Below are positions 61,453-64,000 of a DNA stretch of 64,000 nucleotides, in pieces. Positions within the stretch are counted from its first letter, which is position 1, and the number at the start of each line of letters is the position of its first letter. Below the pieces are notes generated by a model. It made no database searches. It was not told the DNA's origin and saw only the letters and a list, made by a program, of their open reading frames with translations. This DNA comes from an uncultured Algibacter sp. Lineage in GTDB: Bacteria > Bacteroidota > Bacteroidia > Flavobacteriales > Flavobacteriaceae. The stretch covers positions 186,001 through 250,000 of the forward strand of contig NZ_CANKXG010000003.1 of NCBI RefSeq assembly GCF_947487575.1, read 5' to 3'. The translations under genes were made by a program, and so were the position numbers.

Positions 61453-64000
61453 ATGAATAAACTTTTACGCCTATTCTCTTCTCCTATTTTAGCAGTGCTA
61501 TTCTTATTTACTTTCGCAATTTCTATGGCTGTGGCTACATTTATTGAAAACGATTTTGGCACTGCTACGGCTTGGAAACTTATTTATGATGCTTGGTGGT
61601 TTGAACTCGTTATGCTAGGGTTAGGCTTTTGTTTTATAATGAATATTTATAAATACAAGCTTTGGCGTTTAGAAAAATGGGCTTTGCTGATGTTTCATCT
61701 GGCCTTTATTGTTATATTAATTGGTGCCAGTATTACACGCTATGCATCTTATGGAGGTGTCATGAGAATTCGTGAAGGCGCATCTTCTAATATTATTGTA
61801 TCTGATAACAATTTCCTTCATATATGTCTATCAGATGGGACAACTACAAAAACGATAAAAAAGCAACTCAATTTTTCTCCATTAAGTAATAACGATTTTA
61901 ATATAGATACAGAATTCAACACTACACCAATTACAATTTCTTATAATGAATTTGTTGCAGATGCCATACCAGAAATAAAAGATGATGCAGAAAACGGGAA
62001 AGCCATGATTCAAATGGTCGTTTCAGCAGGAAACGGAAGAGAAACTGTGTTTTTAGAAAAAGGAGAAGTTGAAGCTATTGGTGCGCATAAACACAAAGTA
62101 GGTTTTGAAGTTGACGAGCCTGATGTGATTAATATTATTGAAAAAGATGATGCTTTCAGCATCCTATCTCCTAGAAACTTAAGCACATTTGTTATGGCTA
62201 CCGAAATAGCAGGAACCATAAAAAAAGATAGCTTACAAACCATGTCATTACGAACCTTATATCGTGATGGTGATGTGTCTTTTGTACCACTTTCTTATCA
62301 TCCAAAAGCGGAAATAGCACTTGTAAGTGCCTCTGAAAAACCAAAAGATAACGATGAACAAAAAGATGATGCTTTAGTTGTAAATATTCAAGTAAACGAA
62401 ACCCTAAAAAAAGCAACATTACTATATCGTGAAGGCTTTTTACCAACAACACACAATGTAAACATTGACAATATTAAAGTATCGCTATCCTATGGTGCTG
62501 AAGCTATAACTATACCTTTTTCAATTCATTTAGACGATTTTCAATTAGAGCGCTATCCTGGATCAACAAGTCCATCTGCATATGCAAGTGAGGTTAAAGT
62601 TCTTGATAATAACACAGAAACACCACACCGCATTTTCATGAATAATGTATTGGATTACAAAGGCTATCGTTTTTTTCAAGCCAGTTATGACACAGACGAA
62701 TTAGGAACCGTGTTAGCCGTTAATCATGATGTTATTGGCACAAATATTACTTATTTGGGTTATTTTTTAATGATGATAGGTATGTTTTTTACACTCTTCG
62801 GGAAAACATCTCGTTTTACATTAATTAATAAAAAATTAAAAAAGCTCAAGCTGAAAAACGCTTTAATATTTCTACTTTTTTGTGGTCTTTCAAATAGTGC
62901 TTTTGCACAAAATAAAAAAAGCAAAGCACCAAAACTTAATTTACAAACTATAGGCCAACAGCATATAGATGTACAACACGCAGAATTGTTTGGTCGTTTA
63001 ATGGTACAAGATTTAGACGGACGTATAAAACCAATGAATACTCTGGCCTCCGAGTTTTTAAGAAAACTATCACGCAAGCCTTATTTCAAATTTACACAAG
63101 ATGGAGAAAGTATTCGCTTTAGTGCAAATCTGGCATTTTTAGCTATGCAATCGGCATCAAATGTTTGGCAATATATCCCGCTTATAAAAATAGACCCTAA
63201 AAAAGGAGGCGAACTCTTTAAAAAATTAAACATAAGCGAAGATGGCTTAGTGGCTTTTGTAGGCTTATTAGACGATAAAGGAAAGTACTTATTTGGTCAA
63301 GCTGTTGAACAGGCTAATAAAAAAAAACCTGCAGAGCGAAGTGAATTGGATAAAGAAGTTTTAAAAGTAGATGAACGCTTCAATATTCTTTACAACGTAT
63401 TTTCTGGAAACTATTTAAAAGTATTTCCTAATAGCAATGATGAAAATAATAAATGGCATAGTCAAACACATCATTTTCAAGATTTCCCTGCTGAAGATGG
63501 TGCATTTGCTAAACAAATTATACCAACTTATTTTAAAGATGTTACTACTAAAAATTGGGTAGATGCTAGTGAAAAATTAGCCTATATTAAAACATTTCAA
63601 GACGTTTTAGGCAAAGACATTATTCCGAATAGAAAACGTATTGAAGCAGAATTATGGTACAACCAACTCAATTTAAATTTTTGGTTGTTTCAAGTGTTTT
63701 TTACTTTGGGCGCTATTCTTTTAGTTTTAGCTATAACTAAAATTTTTACTAAGAAAAAAGCAATTGAATATCTTTGGAATATCTTTATCATTACAACCCT
63801 TATTAGCTTCCTTCTATTTACTGGAAACATCATTCTACGATGGTATATAGCACAACACGCACCTTGGAGTAACGGCTATGAAATGTTGGTATTTGTATCT
63901 TGGGTATTGCTACTTTGCGGATTAATGACTTTTAGGAAATCGGATTTTGCCTTACCACTCTCCACATTATTTTCAGGCGCTTTATTATTTGTAAGTTACC
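61453..64000 (+). CDS. Fused ResB-CcsA (CcsBA) cytochrome c biogenesis protein, partial
   Basis: The frame is open from the ATG at 61453 to the window end (849 codons). The N-terminal ResB part has membrane helices (ILAVLFLFTFAISMAVATFI, then FELVMLGLGFCFIMNIY and ALLMFHLAFIVILIGAS), a large periplasmic domain, and NNVLDYKGYRFFQASYDTDE followed by another helix, all typical of ResB/Ccs1. A periplasmic linker (about 490-730) leads to further helices and to APWSNGYEMLVFVSWVLLL, which matches the start of the CcsA haem-handling domain. System II fusions of this type attach haem to CxxCH proteins such as NrfHA. The nrfA CxxCK haem may need this dedicated copy; inferred. Confidence 0.88.
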   Translation, partial: MNKLLRLFSSPILAVLFLFTFAISMAVATFIENDFGTATAWKLIYDAWWFELVMLGLGFCFIMNIYKYKLWRLEKWALLMFHLAFIVILIGASITRYASYGGVMRIREGASSNIIVSDNNFLHICLSDGTTTKTIKKQLNFSPLSNNDFNIDTEFNTTPITISYNEFVADAIPEIKDDAENGKAMIQMVVSAGNGRETVFLEKGEVEAIGAHKHKVGFEVDEPDVINIIEKDDAFSILSPRNLSTFVMATEIAGTIKKDSLQTMSLRTLYRDGDVSFVPLSYHPKAEIALVSASEKPKDNDEQKDDALVVNIQVNETLKKATLLYREGFLPTTHNVNIDNIKVSLSYGAEAITIPFSIHLDDFQLERYPGSTSPSAYASEVKVLDNNTETPHRIFMNNVLDYKGYRFFQASYDTDELGTVLAVNHDVIGTNITYLGYFLMMIGMFFTLFGKTSRFTLINKKLKKLKLKNALIFLLFCGLSNSAFAQNKKSKAPKLNLQTIGQQHIDVQHAELFGRLMVQDLDGRIKPMNTLASEFLRKLSRKPYFKFTQDGESIRFSANLAFLAMQSASNVWQYIPLIKIDPKKGGELFKKLNISEDGLVAFVGLLDDKGKYLFGQAVEQANKKKPAERSELDKEVLKVDERFNILYNVFSGNYLKVFPNSNDENNKWHSQTHHFQDFPAEDGAFAKQIIPTYFKDVTTKNWVDASEKLAYIKTFQDVLGKDIIPNRKRIEAELWYNQLNLNFWLFQVFFTLGAILLVLAITKIFTKKKAIEYLWNIFIITTLISFLLFTGNIILRWYIAQHAPWSNGYEMLVFVSWVLLLCGLMTFRKSDFALPLSTLFSGALLFVSY

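Noticed and set aside
1-64000. CRISPR array, rRNA operon or insertion sequence
   Set aside because: No regularly spaced repeats, no rRNA-like sequence and no transposase were seen; the only mobile DNA is the tRNA-associated element remnant.

Overview
The window is AT-rich DNA from a member of the Bacteroidota, almost certainly a marine or plant-glycan-degrading flavobacterium. The evidence is three SusC/SusD pairs, a hybrid two-component sensor with AraC output, TAnnTTTG-type promoter elements, almost no Shine-Dalgarno sequences, and many lipoproteins.

Bases 1-53,757 form one long carbohydrate and uronate-utilisation locus, mostly on the minus strand. From left to right it holds: two Tat-type Gfo/Idh/MocA oxidoreductases and a double-DUF1080 lipoprotein (1-3,405); an operon of two tandem SusC/SusD pairs plus a DUF1735/DUF4361 surface lipoprotein (3,954-15,112); a plus-strand acid-sugar cassette controlled by a FadR-type GntR regulator (15,413-21,433), encoding a beta-decarboxylating dehydrogenase, a cyclase-family hydrolase, a DUF1537 kinase, an MFS porter and a Gfo/Idh/MocA enzyme; a xylose operon (galM, xylE-like porter, xylA, xylB, regulator; 21,464-27,827); a ThuA-DUF1080 protein, a Kelch protein, a GH2 and a GH88 enzyme, a third SusC/SusD pair and its HTCS sensor (27,950-43,218); and a nine-gene hexuronate operon (TRAP dctMQP, uxaC, DUF4861, kduD, kduI, uxuA, uxuB-like SDR; 43,345-52,400), with a second copy of the xylose-type GntR regulator above it.

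The parts fit together as follows. SusC/D pairs import oligosaccharides. Periplasmic GH88 and GH2 enzymes, and possibly an oxidative '3-keto' route (Gfo/Idh + DUF1080), release monosaccharides. TRAP and MFS carriers import uronates and xylose. The kdu/uxu/uxa and xyl enzymes convert these to 2-keto-3-deoxygluconate and xylulose 5-phosphate. No polysaccharide lyase, endo-glycanase or sulfatase is present, nor KDG kinase/aldolase, so those must lie elsewhere. A 15-bp motif (TCCTGyrCTGTaCTG), always in the same orientation, lies upstream of at least six of these minus-strand units and probably defines a single regulon run by the two paralogous GntR-type regulators.

At 54,006-54,063 lies the 3' part of a tRNA-Leu(TAG), still followed by its terminator. 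Beside it is a tyrosine recombinase that has lost its catalytic tyrosine. Up to about 58,900 the DNA is a decayed integrative element with a ParB-like protein and duplicated leader sequences.

From 59,257 the plus strand holds a nitrite-ammonification module: nrfH, nrfA and a fused ResB-CcsA cytochrome c biogenesis gene that runs off the window.
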